The notes below the pieces were generated by a model. That model did no database searches. It was not told the origin of the DNA and saw nothing but the letters and a program-made list of their open reading frames with translations. 64,000 bases of DNA from Bacteroides finegoldii DSM 17565 (GTDB lineage: Bacteria; Bacteroidota; Bacteroidia; Bacteroidales; Bacteroidaceae): the NCBI RefSeq assembly GCF_000156195.1, contig NZ_GG688319.1, positions 62,001-126,000 on the forward strand, read 5' to 3'. Position 1 is the stretch's first letter, and the number at the start of each line of letters is the position of its first letter. A program made the position numbers and the translations under genes. Shown piece after piece: positions 34,951 through 43,583 of the stretch.

Positions 34951-35607
34951 TTAATCGTTAAGTTGAAGTTCCTCGACAATCTTGCAGAATGACGGCTCGA
35001 CTGCCGCAAGTTGGTTTCTTTCCAACGGGTACAGGGTCGTATATCTTTTGACGGACACGCTCTGTTTTACTGTCGGCATAACCACACCTACCAACCCGAG
35101 AAATTCGGTTGTTTGCGCTCTCTGGCGCAATTCTTCCGATTTCCGTTCGGAGGTGTTGATCCGGTTGGGTATAAACACGAGGTTGGCCGAAGACACGGTT
35201 TTCAGGGCTTTAACGAATATTCCGGTCGCGTCCACTGTATCCGCGTCGAACGATATGGGGATAATGGCCGTGTCAGCCGATTTGTAGATGTACTCAAGAT
35301 TCCGGTCGTTCAAGTTACCCGGACAGTCAATGAGGACGATACCCGGTACCGTCTTCAGTTTGCTCATGACGTTTTTCAAATGATCCCCCTTTGCCGTGTC
35401 CAGCAAATCCACGTTCCACGGGGCCTGCACGTCGGGAGCGACATCCTTTTCCCGCTGCCGGTGGCGGTACAACGATGCCTGCAAATCCGCGTCGATCGCG
35501 ATGACGGGATAGCCTCTCTCCGCGAGGTAACTCGCGAACAACGCGCAAAGCGTGGTTTTCCCCACGCCTCCTTTTATGTTGCTGAATATAACAATCCTGT
35601 TCTTCAT
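34951..35607 (-). CDS. ParA-family partition ATPase
   Basis: This protein of about 218 residues has the deviant Walker A motif SNIKGGVGKTTLCALFASYL, VIAIDADLQASLYRHRQ, Walker B-like PGIVLIDCPGNLND and VFIPNRINTSERK. These are hallmarks of ParA/MinD-type ATPases (TraA-like in CTnDOT elements). The ATG at 35607 is chosen: a longer frame would start at a TTG inside the -7 box at 35638-35645. It forms an operon with the small DNA-binding gene 5 bp downstream. It likely stabilises the element or positions the transfer machinery. Confidence 0.93.
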   Translation of the reverse strand: MKNRIVIFSNIKGGVGKTTLCALFASYLAERGYPVIAIDADLQASLYRHRQREKDVAPDVQAPWNVDLLDTAKGDHLKNVMSKLKTVPGIVLIDCPGNLNDRNLEYIYKSADTAIIPISFDADTVDATGIFVKALKTVSSANLVFIPNRINTSERKSEELRQRAQTTEFLGLVGVVMPTVKQSVSVKRYTTLYPLERNQLAAVEPSFCKIVEELQLND

Positions 35608-35637
35608 TGCCGTAATAAATTCATTTGTTTCTTTCCG

Positions 35638-35668
35638 CAAAGATAGCGAATATTGTCCGAATATCCAA
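35638..35668 (-). promoter_or_regulatory. Promoter of the parA operon
   Basis: On the minus strand TTGG (35665-35668), a 19-bp spacer and TATCTTTG (35638-35645) give a good Bacteroides -33/-7 promoter, 30 bp upstream of the ATG at 35607. A palindrome lies about 30 bp further upstream, suggesting autoregulation. Confidence 0.65.
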
Positions 35669-35698
35669 GTATTTAATTATATATTTAATATCTTATGT

Positions 35699-35710
35699 AA
35701 TTATATAATT
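35699..35710. repeat. AATTATATAATT palindrome, copy 2
   Basis: Exact 12-bp palindrome, upstream of the parA promoter within an AT-rich non-coding stretch (35646-35923). It is a candidate centromere or operator site. Confidence 0.6.
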
Positions 35711-35814
35711 ATATACACAAACAAAAGGCTGAATAATGCTTAAAATCAATATTATATATATATTTTCAATGTGATGCAAAGCGTCTTGTTATAACGCTTT
35801 TTAAGAGAAAACCT

Positions 35815-35834
35815 AATTATATAATTATATAATT
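35815..35834. repeat. AATTATATAATT palindromes, copies 3 and 4 (overlapping)
   Basis: Two copies of the same 12-bp palindrome overlap by four bases (35815-35826 and 35823-35834). They lie between parA and the recombinase-like gene. Confidence 0.6.
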
Positions 35835-35923
35835 AAATATAGCTTCCGGCTATCGGGAAATTAGCCTTACACCAATCCATGCACCTGCCGGGCCGTCACC
35901 CGGAAAGCTGTTTTCGAGCCGGC

Positions 35924-36580
35924 TTATTCTTCGTCAGGGGCGTCTCCTTCTTTCTTTTTCCTCTTCCCCAGCGGCCCGCTGAATTTTCCCCGGTTGAGCT
36001 TCACGTTATGCTTGTTGAGCACGCGGAATATCGAACTGCGGCTTGAAAACCCGCTGGCAGCGAGAATGTCATCAATATCGTAGCCGTTGTTATACATGTC
36101 CACGATAGTTCTCTCCCGGCTTTCCCTGTCGTCTTTGGGCAGGGCAGCCGTTTTCCTTGTCGGCGGCTTGATGCTGAGCTGCAGGTGCATGACATGGGCT
36201 GAAGCCTTGCGTATCGCGGCGGCTTCTTCGGGGAGCGCCCCGAACATCCACAATACTTCACCTGCCGTTGTTTCAGGAAACAGCGCACCCCGCGAATCAA
36301 TCCTGTCATGAATGGAGATGATTCGTATTACCTTTATGCGGCAAAGCTCAATGAATGACGCAAGTTCGCGCACTCCTTGTACGGCGTTGCTGAATTTGGA
36401 CAGCACAATCTCGTCGCCCCTCTCAAGGCTCGCCATGAGCTGTTTCCACTGTGGCCTGAGCGCCTCGTGCTCGACCGTTTCCTCTATCACCTGTACGCAG
36501 CCGTACTGTTGCATCCATTCCTTGTCCGCCTCGAACCCGTCATAAAAGTTCGCCTTGAATATGTAACCTACTTTTGCCAT
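35924..36580 (-). CDS. Serine-recombinase homologue without the catalytic serine
   Basis: The fold of a resolvase/invertase is recognisable: an N-terminal VGYIFKANFYDG where active enzymes have YxRVST, then EALRPQWKQLMASLERGDEI, and a C-terminal helix-turn-helix (NGYDIDDILAASGFSSRSSI) with a basic tail. The catalytic serine position holds alanine, and the LDRLGRS arginine motif is replaced by SKFSNAVQG. It is therefore probably a DNA-binding or accessory protein rather than an active recombinase. The start at 36580 (MAKVGYIFK) is preferred over 36598, which would lie at the expected transcription start. Confidence 0.82.
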   Translation of the reverse strand: MAKVGYIFKANFYDGFEADKEWMQQYGCVQVIEETVEHEALRPQWKQLMASLERGDEIVLSKFSNAVQGVRELASFIELCRIKVIRIISIHDRIDSRGALFPETTAGEVLWMFGALPEEAAAIRKASAHVMHLQLSIKPPTRKTAALPKDDRESRERTIVDMYNNGYDIDDILAASGFSSRSSIFRVLNKHNVKLNRGKFSGPLGKRKKKEGDAPDEE

Positions 36581-36609
36581 GTCGTTGTACGATGTCATGA
36601 TAACAACTG

Positions 36610-36639
36610 CAAAGATAAGAGTTTTATTTTACCCGCAAT
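36610..36639 (-). promoter_or_regulatory. Promoter of the recombinase-like gene
   Basis: On the minus strand ATTG (36636-36639), an 18-bp spacer and TATCTTTG (36610-36617) form a near-consensus promoter about 30 bp before the ATG at 36580. Confidence 0.55.
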
Positions 36640-36758
36640 CATACTTTGAATGAAATTCTGGAAAAACGCCTGAAAAAGCTCCTTTCACTGCACTTGTTTT
36701 CATTGTAAATCATACTTTTAAGTATGATATTAAAATCTCATTAAAATATGATTCTGCT

Positions 36759-36791
36759 TTGCTATTGTATTGAAAATAATACTTAGCTTTG
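36759..36791 (+). promoter_or_regulatory. Strong promoter of the unknown transfer-region operon
   Basis: TTTG (36759-36762), a 21-bp spacer and TAGCTTTG (36784-36791) match the Bacteroides -33/-7 consensus exactly. It lies 24 bp before the ATG at 36816. The region between it and the divergent recombinase promoter is AT-rich. Confidence 0.75.
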
Positions 36792-36815
36792 CGATGTTTG
36801 AATTAAAAATATGAT

Positions 36816-37865
36816 ATGGTAAACATTAAATCATACTTAAACACCGCAATTTTTACAGCCAGATTATCTGCCGCTTCAGCTGCCGTTTTCATACTCTCAT
36901 CATGCGGAGGGAAATATGGCAACCCGTCGCTTGAACTCCAAGATAACCCTGCCGGTATATACAGGGAGTACCTGTCCGGAATAAGAATGCAGGACGGACT
37001 CTCCACCGACAGTTTGACGGTACTTCTCCGCCAGTGGCTGACGGTAAGGGATTCCGTTTTCGCCTATGTCCGCAGGGACACGACACAACAAGTCCACTCC
37101 GGAACACGCGAAGAATGCCTCACGCTGCACGATTCCATCCGGGCGGAATTTTCCCGGCTGGCTATATCGAGATCGCGTACTTACAAGGAAGTGTTGACGC
37201 TCAAAGAACGGTTATCCCCTTATGCCGGGGACAAGGAACTGCACCGTTCCGCAGAAGAAGTCAGGCCGTTCTTTGCCTCGCTGGATAAACGCCCGGCCTA
37301 TCGGGGCGACAAGGAAAAAATACTGCCGTCCTACCGTGCGTTGCTTTCCGGGACGCTGAAGGACGACATACACGGCCATGATGACCTGAAAAGGTTCATC
37401 GAAAAGGAAGATGCCGTGTTCCGGACTTTCATGGCACACCTGCATAGCTTCGGTAAAGTAAACATGTCTGACATTACGCGCGACACGGAAAAGTGCTGTG
37501 CCCGGATATTCCTCGCCGCCGGACGGCAGGAGATTACTTACAAGGAAGCCATGATATATATGGCCATGCGGACTAACCGACGGCTTATACTGAACGTGGA
37601 GACCTGCCTCGATGATATACACCGGGGAAAAGTCACCACGCCGGAGCAGGCACACGCCTATATCTGGATGATACTCCAGCCATACGCCTCGTTGGACGGT
37701 TTCTGCATCGCGTTGCTTTCAGACCGGGAAAAAGAAACCCTTTACAAGCTCGCGGGCAGGACACCCGAAGCGTTCAGGGCGTTGAAGGAAATGATGCACG
37801 CGGGAAACGACCGCCTGGAAGAGCTGCCCGGTATGCTCATGGAGATATTCATCGCCACATTATAA
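36816..37865 (+). CDS. Lipoprotein of unknown function in the mobilisation region
   Basis: This 349-residue protein has a signal peptide ending in FILSSCGGK, a clear lipobox, followed by a mostly helical, charged domain (LTVLLRQWLTVRDSVFAYVR, HDDLKRFIEKEDAVF, KEAMIYMAMRTNRRLILNVE). No family is recognised. It is the first gene of a compact plus-strand operon running toward the relaxase, so a role in cell-surface or mating functions of the element is possible. It starts just after a consensus promoter. Confidence 0.8.
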   Translation: MVNIKSYLNTAIFTARLSAASAAVFILSSCGGKYGNPSLELQDNPAGIYREYLSGIRMQDGLSTDSLTVLLRQWLTVRDSVFAYVRRDTTQQVHSGTREECLTLHDSIRAEFSRLAISRSRTYKEVLTLKERLSPYAGDKELHRSAEEVRPFFASLDKRPAYRGDKEKILPSYRALLSGTLKDDIHGHDDLKRFIEKEDAVFRTFMAHLHSFGKVNMSDITRDTEKCCARIFLAAGRQEITYKEAMIYMAMRTNRRLILNVETCLDDIHRGKVTTPEQAHAYIWMILQPYASLDGFCIALLSDREKETLYKLAGRTPEAFRALKEMMHAGNDRLEELPGMLMEIFIATL

Positions 37866-37885
37866 AGCCTTAACAAATACGAGAT

Positions 37886-38338
37886 ATGATTATGCTACGA
37901 CATTTTTTCGACGATTTCATGACATTCGTCCCCCTGCAACTGCCGCAACTGCTCGACATCACGACAATGGAGCCCCCTCAGTTCTTCGGTGATTATGCCC
38001 TGCTCACGTTCCCTCTTCGCGACCCCTACGATTTGGAAGAGGTCATGGATGCGTTTGAGGATGACATAGAACTAATCACGCTCTACCACCATATCCCTTT
38101 CAGGTCGGATAAATTCGGTCACAGCACATGCGCCTATTCCAACCCGGCTTTCGGCCAGATGTTCAAGATGAACGCCAAGACGGATGCGGACGGCAAAGTC
38201 AGCCGGATTATCGCGACCGTTTACGATTCGCTGGAAATGATGTACGGCGACCTGTGCCTCGATCTGAAACTTCACGAGGGGAACGGGCACTTCAAATACA
38301 AGAAATGCAAAGAAGATGTACTGATGGACTTCCTATGA
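37886..38338 (+). CDS. 150-residue protein of unknown function
   Basis: The product begins MIMLRHFFDDFMTFVPLQLP and has acidic, aromatic segments (DLEEVMDAFEDDIELITLYH), with no signal peptide or membrane span. Its stop codon overlaps the next start as ATGA, so translation is coupled. No family is recognised. The steady spacing of the block (36816-40165) suggests that all five genes act together. Confidence 0.75.
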   Translation: MIMLRHFFDDFMTFVPLQLPQLLDITTMEPPQFFGDYALLTFPLRDPYDLEEVMDAFEDDIELITLYHHIPFRSDKFGHSTCAYSNPAFGQMFKMNAKTDADGKVSRIIATVYDSLEMMYGDLCLDLKLHEGNGHFKYKKCKEDVLMDFL

Positions 38339-38730
38339 GAAATACGATATACCGGCAAATAGTATTCTGCATCGACGCTTACCGGACGTGGATAGAGGTC
38401 GCCGATGCCAACCTCTACAAGGAGCATGTCATTTCAAGAAGCGGCAGAACCGACCACCTTGTTTCCCGTACACTGGTGCTGCGGACCTACAAGGCGCATG
38501 GCGCATACGACAAAGGTACAGCGTGGACGATTCCCGAACATGAACTGGATAAGGCTCTGGCGGCCTACCGGAAACAGAACGGCACGTTCAAATCCCGGAT
38601 TAAAAAAGGGGCGAACTATATCACGGCAGAAGATGCCGAGAACATTATCCGTTTGGCGACCTACGGCGTTATCCGGCTGGAACTCGTGGTACGTCCCGTT
38701 TACATACCTTCAAAACCCTATTACCTATGA
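38335..38730 (+). CDS. 131-residue protein of unknown function, translationally coupled
   Basis: The product begins MRNTIYRQIVFCIDAYRTWI and ends in IPSKPYYL. It has alternating helices and strands and a basic mid-region (YRKQNGTFKSRIKKGANYIT). ATGA overlaps at both ends tie it to the previous and following genes. The upstream extension of this frame to 38128 is a shadow of the preceding gene. Function unknown. Confidence 0.75.
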   Translation: MRNTIYRQIVFCIDAYRTWIEVADANLYKEHVISRSGRTDHLVSRTLVLRTYKAHGAYDKGTAWTIPEHELDKALAAYRKQNGTFKSRIKKGANYITAEDAENIIRLATYGVIRLELVVRPVYIPSKPYYL

Positions 38731-39320
38731 TCTGGATTATACTGCAATTTATTTTCCTTGCCTTGCCTTTCGTCTTGCCGATGGCATTGTACAAGAGTAA
38801 GCGCCGTTTCATGGCAAAGTTCTACGATGTCATGGCACGCAGCGCCAAAGCCCGCAAACTGTACGCGCAGGTCTTGTTGATCTTGCTGATGCTCTTCCAT
38901 TATGTCTATACGAGCGGACATCCCGGCGAGTTCGGTGTCGTGCTCTCGACCATCGTGTGTGCCATGTTGTCCTCTGCCAAACGTGCGGACCGGTGGCTGC
39001 GGCGGTTGCTTGACCGGCCTCGGGCTTTCGTCATCTTCGCGCTCGTGGCAATGGTCATCGGCTTCATGCCGCATCTCTACACGACGGCTGTTACTATCGC
39101 CTGCATTCTTTTGGCAGCCTTGTTCTATCCCTCTGTCCGGGTAATGTCCGAATATGGTGACGCGGACAAGGTTGCCGGGTGGATAAGGCATCCCGGAACA
39201 TTTGCCGAAAGTTATCACGATAACCGGCAGGTGAAGCCGCCATACGATGCGGACAAGGGTAACGCCGCATATTCCCATAATCCCTATAATGACAAATCAT
39301 CAAAAAAAGAACGAGTATGA
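38727..39320 (+). CDS. Multi-pass membrane protein of unknown function
   Basis: The 197-residue product has about four hydrophobic segments: IWIILQFIFLALPFVLPMAL, LYAQVLLILLMLFHYVYT, GVVLSTIVCAML and FVIFALVAMVIGF with TAVTIACILLAALFY. The C-terminus is hydrophilic and basic (NPYNDKSSKKERV). It is translationally coupled to both neighbours by 4-bp overlaps. A role in the inner membrane for the element, such as entry exclusion or mating-pair support, is speculative. Confidence 0.8.
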   Translation: MIWIILQFIFLALPFVLPMALYKSKRRFMAKFYDVMARSAKARKLYAQVLLILLMLFHYVYTSGHPGEFGVVLSTIVCAMLSSAKRADRWLRRLLDRPRAFVIFALVAMVIGFMPHLYTTAVTIACILLAALFYPSVRVMSEYGDADKVAGWIRHPGTFAESYHDNRQVKPPYDADKGNAAYSHNPYNDKSSKKERV

Positions 39321-40165
39321 AAAGTAATCAGGAAAAGCCTGCCAGTATATTGGCAGACATCAAGGTTTTCGACTACCTCAAAGAAAAAACCGGCGACCGC
39401 AAAACAAAAACGGAAGCCTATTGTGACTTGTTGAACAAATCGCTGGCAGGGTTCGTTTCCCCGTTTCTAAGGAAGCAGGACTACGGACTCCGGCCTTGCC
39501 AGTGCCATGTGACCGTTTCCGACCTTGCCGCAGAGTGGCGCTGGCATCGCGCTACTGTCCGCTCATTTCTGGACACGCTCGAATCATTCGGACAACTGGA
39601 ACGTACCCGGCTGACGAAAAGTGTTGTTATTACCATGCCTTTGCAGACCGGCGAAGTCCTCGCGGGGGAAAGCGGGCAAGAATACCCGGACCTTGCCGCA
39701 CGGCTTCGTGGCGTGTTGTCCGGTTGGATAACCGGCCAAACGGATTCCGTTCAAACCGGAACCGCGTGCGGACAGTTCATCCGTCAGGCTATGGCCGAAG
39801 TCGGCGTGGAAGACAGGCCGTGTACCGGCATTCGCGTCAATCTGGATCTGATGTCGAAAAACGATGACCCCCGGGTGATAAAAATCCGTGCGACGGCAAT
39901 GGGATGTATCGCCCTTGCCGCCATGCAGCGCGTACTGCGCAAGTCGAAGTTCGACGATATTCTGGACTTCATGGATTTTTTCCGCCTCGATCTCGAAGGG
40001 GAATGGACTTCGTTTATCGAGACCTCTAAAGAGCTTGCGGAGCTTATTCTCGATTTCAAAGCGGGCGGGGCTGCCATTGATATGGACGAGGAAGAAGAAA
40101 GCCTTAAATCATTCCGCAGCCCCTTTCTGGCACTCGCCGCACAAATGCAGGAACCGGTGGGTTGA
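39317..40165 (+). CDS. Winged-helix-like DNA-binding protein next to the relaxase
   Basis: The 282-residue product has an N-terminal region with a helix-turn-helix-like pattern (VTVSDLAAEWRWHRATVRSF then LDTLESFGQLERTRL), resembling replication-initiator or GntR-like winged helices. The C-terminal helical domain ends with an acidic stretch (DMDEEEESLKSF). It overlaps the previous gene by 4 bp and ends 217 bp before the relaxase, directly upstream of the probable oriT. It could be an accessory protein that binds oriT, or a transfer regulator. No named family is recognised. Confidence 0.72.
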   Translation: MKSNQEKPASILADIKVFDYLKEKTGDRKTKTEAYCDLLNKSLAGFVSPFLRKQDYGLRPCQCHVTVSDLAAEWRWHRATVRSFLDTLESFGQLERTRLTKSVVITMPLQTGEVLAGESGQEYPDLAARLRGVLSGWITGQTDSVQTGTACGQFIRQAMAEVGVEDRPCTGIRVNLDLMSKNDDPRVIKIRATAMGCIALAAMQRVLRKSKFDDILDFMDFFRLDLEGEWTSFIETSKELAELILDFKAGGAAIDMDEEEESLKSFRSPFLALAAQMQEPVG

Positions 40166-40382
40166 ACCGGAACAGGAAACAGATTGTATAACCGCGAACA
40201 ATCCGACTCTACCCCGGTACTGGTATCCTGCCAGTTATAGGGAGGCATCCGGGCTTGCCCGTCTGCCACCGAGCAAAGGGAAGGGTAGCCTAATACCCCA
40301 ACCGCCTTACGTCGTTGGGAGAGGTGTCCGGGCAAGCAGCAAGCTGGGACACGGGGGATTGTCCGAATAACAAGAAAACAGT
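40166..40382 (+). other. Probable origin of transfer (oriT) upstream of the relaxase
   Basis: These 217 bp are non-coding and full of inverted repeats: CGGGCTTGCCCG near 40250, CCAAC..GTTGG around 40297-40318, and GTGTCC..GGGACAC around 40326-40354. MOBV elements in Bacteroides usually carry oriT just 5' of the mob gene. The nick site cannot be fixed by eye. Confidence 0.55.
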
Positions 40383-41840
40383 ATGGCAAATGCAAAACAA
40401 GTGCTCGACGTCCGGGTGTCGAAAGGCATAACGACGGCACAGAGCAACGAACATACGCGCCGGTGGACGGAGAAAGGCTGGAAACGGGCGGTCGAAATAG
40501 GCAATTACGATCCTACACGTGAACACCTGAATTTCGAGGTTGTCTCCGGGAGGAAGATTCGTCCCATCGACAAGACGCGCAGCATCCCGGAACGGATGTC
40601 AGAAATCCTGGAGTGGCGAGGAATCAAAGACCCTAACGAAGGGTTGGCCGAACCGAAGTTTCGCACAGTGGTAAACATCATTTTCGGCGGTTCGCGGGAA
40701 CGTATGCACGAACTTGCCTTCGGGAGGCAGAAAGTAAATTTTGACAAAGGTGCGGACAATGCCCGTATCGTCCGCAAGAAGGAAATCGAGCAATGGGCGA
40801 AAGACGTTTACTCATTCGTGAGCGGCAGATATGGCGAGCAGAATATTGCCGCGTTCATTGTACACCTCGACGAATTGAATCCGCATGTACACTGCACACT
40901 TCTGCCAATCAAGGAGGGACGCTTTGCCTACAAGGAGATTTTTGCCGGAAAGGACAAATACGAATACAGCGAACGGATGAAACAACTTCATACAGACTTT
41001 TTCGCTGAAGTCAATACGAAATGGGGTATGTCACGTGGAAGAAGTGTCGCGGAGACCGGCGCACGCCACAGGACAACCGAAGAATACCGCCGGATGCTGT
41101 CTGAAGAGTGTACGAACATTGAAGAAGACATCGACCGTCATCAAAAGGCACTGGCCGGCCTCCAATCGGACATCCGGCTGGCAGAACGCAGGGTCAAAGG
41201 TCTCACGACAATGGTCGATAACCTCGAAAAGTCGAAAGCCGAAAAGCAGGCACAGTTGTCGGCAGCCGAACATGATTTGAAAGCGAACAGGGGCGATGTG
41301 GCACAGTTGGCCGCGCAGATTCAAGGGTTGGAAAAAGAACTGCAAGGAATCAGCAGGCAACTGGCGGACAAGCAGGACAAGTTACAGACGGCTGACCGGC
41401 AGCTCTCCGACCTGAGAGAGAACATGAGTGCTATTGAGGAGCGTACCGAAGAACTCAGGAAAGAAGCCTACCAATATTCACGTGATGTACATTCCAAAGT
41501 GGACAGCTTGCTCAAGGATGTCCTGCTGGAAAATTTAGTCGGCGAATACCGGAACATATCGGCACGGATGGACGTTTCGGAACGTCAGGTATTCGACGGC
41601 ACGCTCGTGCAGTCCATCGCCGAGCGTGGCGCGGAAGTCATGCACTGTGCGACGATGCTCTTCCTCGGAATGGTTGACGACGCCACCACTTTTGCCGAAA
41701 CCCGTGGTGGCGGAGGTGGCGGGAGCGACCTTAAATGGGGCCGCGACGAAGACGAGGACAACCGGGCATGGGCGCTTCGCTGTATGAGGATGGCACATCG
41801 CATGATGCGCCCGGCCATCGGCAAGAAGCCCAAACGATAA
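40383..41840 (+). CDS. MOBV-family (Mob/Pre) relaxase
   Basis: The 485-residue relaxase begins MANAKQVLDVRVSKGITTAQ. The HUH metal site is HLDELNPHVH at residues 161-170, and motif I-like residues are in SNEHTRRWTEKGWKRAVEIG. After about residue 225 a long coiled coil follows (KALAGLQSDIRLAERRVKG, LADKQDKLQTADRQLSDLR), then a Gly-rich linker (TRGGGGGGS) and a basic tail. It nicks oriT and leads the strand during conjugal transfer, using another element's mating apparatus, since no type IV secretion genes are in view. It is preceded by the probable oriT. Confidence 0.95.
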   Translation: MANAKQVLDVRVSKGITTAQSNEHTRRWTEKGWKRAVEIGNYDPTREHLNFEVVSGRKIRPIDKTRSIPERMSEILEWRGIKDPNEGLAEPKFRTVVNIIFGGSRERMHELAFGRQKVNFDKGADNARIVRKKEIEQWAKDVYSFVSGRYGEQNIAAFIVHLDELNPHVHCTLLPIKEGRFAYKEIFAGKDKYEYSERMKQLHTDFFAEVNTKWGMSRGRSVAETGARHRTTEEYRRMLSEECTNIEEDIDRHQKALAGLQSDIRLAERRVKGLTTMVDNLEKSKAEKQAQLSAAEHDLKANRGDVAQLAAQIQGLEKELQGISRQLADKQDKLQTADRQLSDLRENMSAIEERTEELRKEAYQYSRDVHSKVDSLLKDVLLENLVGEYRNISARMDVSERQVFDGTLVQSIAERGAEVMHCATMLFLGMVDDATTFAETRGGGGGGSDLKWGRDEDEDNRAWALRCMRMAHRMMRPAIGKKPKR

Positions 41841-41893
41841 GTGGTGGTATGCCTTACAATAATCAGAAGTCTAACAAATAAAATCTTTGGAAT

Positions 41894-43378
41894 ATGACAA
41901 AACAAATCATCATTGTTTTTGCAATACTTTGTTCATTGCAAGCCCGTGCAGATGTCGTACCCGCACGAGGAGACACTGTACGATGCACATCCTTTCACGC
42001 TGCCACCGAACGCTTCCTGCCGATGCAGCCTGTCTATCTTGACGGAGTGGTGGTGCCGATGTCCGGAAACAGCAACTGGTTTGTCAGTGTCGCCGCAGGA
42101 GCGACCGCCTTTCTCGGCACGCCTCTCGGCTGCGAAGACTTGTTCGGGCGGTTGAAACCGTCGTACAGCCTCGCTGTCGGCAAGTGGTTTACACCTTCGG
42201 TCGGGGCACGGATAAACTACAGCGGGTTGCAATTCAAGGACGGCGCATTGTCCACACAAGACTACCACCATATCCATGCGGATTTGCTATGGAATGTCCT
42301 TGGCCGCAGGTATGCCCGGCAGGAACAGGTACGCTGGGGGCTTGCACCTTTTGCAGGTGTCGGTCTGCTTCACCACGCCACCAACGGGCATAACCCGTTC
42401 GCAATTTCCTACGGAGTGCAGGGACAGTACCGCATCACCAAACGGGTAAGTGCCACCCTGGAACTTTCCGGCATGACCACGTTTCAGGATTTCGACGGGT
42501 ACGGCAAGGCGAACCGCCCCGGCGACCACATGCTGTCGCTGACCGCAGGATTTACATTCCATATCGGAAGAACCGGCTGGAAACGGGCGATAGACGCAAC
42601 ACCCTATATCCGCCAAAACGAGTGGCTTGCGGATTACGCCAACTTGTTAAAGGAAGAGAACATACGCTGCAAAGGAAGGTCCGATCAGGACAGGCGGACA
42701 CTGGCCGAGTTGAAAAAGATTCTGGAAATCGAAGGGCTGCTCGATACATACAGCCACCTCTTTGAGGACGACGATACCATTGGACGCGGATTCCCGGTAA
42801 ATAATTATAGCGGGCTGAACTCGCTTAGGGCAAGGTTGAAGAACCGCCGTTGGGACGGCAGGTCGCTTCTTGAAGGAGACGGTTCAGACGGTAATGTACC
42901 GGCGGACACCCTTACGGGTACGCGGGGTGACGGGTATGGACTTGAAAAGTCTGGGAAAACGACCGGTAACCTTTCCGATACCATACCCACTCCTGCGGAA
43001 TATATCGCCCTGGTATGTTCCGGAAACGAGTGTATCGGTTCTCCCGTTTATTTCTTTTTCACCCTGAATACGGCCCACCTGACAGATACCTCGCAAATGC
43101 TCAATCTCGACGAACTGGCCCGCGTGGCGAAAAAGCATAATCTGTCCGTGAAAATTACGGGTGCAGCCGACAGCTCGACGGGCACGGCAGTTATCAACGA
43201 CTCGCTGAGCGTATCGAGAGCCGAGTTTATTGCAACAGAGCTGGAGCGACGGGGAATACCGTCCGGGAGACTTCTAAAAGCCGGCAGAGGCGGCATAGAC
43301 GACTATCTGCCGACGGAAGCCAACAGGCATACGAAAGTGGAATTGTTCTTTTCCAGGACTATCCAAACCGTGGAATAA
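41894..43378 (+). CDS. OmpA-family outer-membrane protein of the element
   Basis: The 494-residue product has a signal peptide (to QARAD), an N-terminal beta-barrel-like half (VSVAAGATAFLGTPLGC, LSLTAGFTFHIG), and a linker rich in Asp and Thr. The OmpA-like peptidoglycan-binding domain follows: FFFTLNTAHLTDTSQMLNLD, VKITGAADSSTGTAVINDSL and SRAEFIATELERRGIPSGRL. It probably anchors the outer membrane to peptidoglycan, and its place after the relaxase suggests a role in mating or surface remodelling. A terminator-like hairpin follows at 43402. Confidence 0.88.
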   Translation: MTKQIIIVFAILCSLQARADVVPARGDTVRCTSFHAATERFLPMQPVYLDGVVVPMSGNSNWFVSVAAGATAFLGTPLGCEDLFGRLKPSYSLAVGKWFTPSVGARINYSGLQFKDGALSTQDYHHIHADLLWNVLGRRYARQEQVRWGLAPFAGVGLLHHATNGHNPFAISYGVQGQYRITKRVSATLELSGMTTFQDFDGYGKANRPGDHMLSLTAGFTFHIGRTGWKRAIDATPYIRQNEWLADYANLLKEENIRCKGRSDQDRRTLAELKKILEIEGLLDTYSHLFEDDDTIGRGFPVNNYSGLNSLRARLKNRRWDGRSLLEGDGSDGNVPADTLTGTRGDGYGLEKSGKTTGNLSDTIPTPAEYIALVCSGNECIGSPVYFFFTLNTAHLTDTSQMLNLDELARVAKKHNLSVKITGAADSSTGTAVINDSLSVSRAEFIATELERRGIPSGRLLKAGRGGIDDYLPTEANRHTKVELFFSRTIQTVE

Positions 43379-43401
43379 TGCCCGCCGTATTGTTTTATGG
43401 A

Positions 43402-43437
43402 CCCAAGAGTGCCGATTACAGAACCGGGACTCTTGGG
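43402..43437 (+). terminator. Hairpin between the OmpA-like and integrase genes
   Basis: CCCAAGAGT (43402-43410) pairs perfectly with ACTCTTGGG (43429-43437). No clear T-run follows, so it may be a terminator or an integrase arm or regulatory site. Confidence 0.45.
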
Positions 43438-43583
43438 GCACCCGGGACAGAGGCTTTCCCCGTGTCTCCCCACCATGGCTTCCCGTAAAGTTTCACACCG
43501 GGGAAATCATAGATGCACGGTCGGTTTTTCATTTTCGTCATTACGCGGGCTATTTTATATCTGAAACAATTAAATAATATATA

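Noticed and set aside
35607..35640. Longer ParA start
   Set aside because: The upstream TTG codon lies within the TATCTTTG -7 box, so the ATG at 35607 is used.
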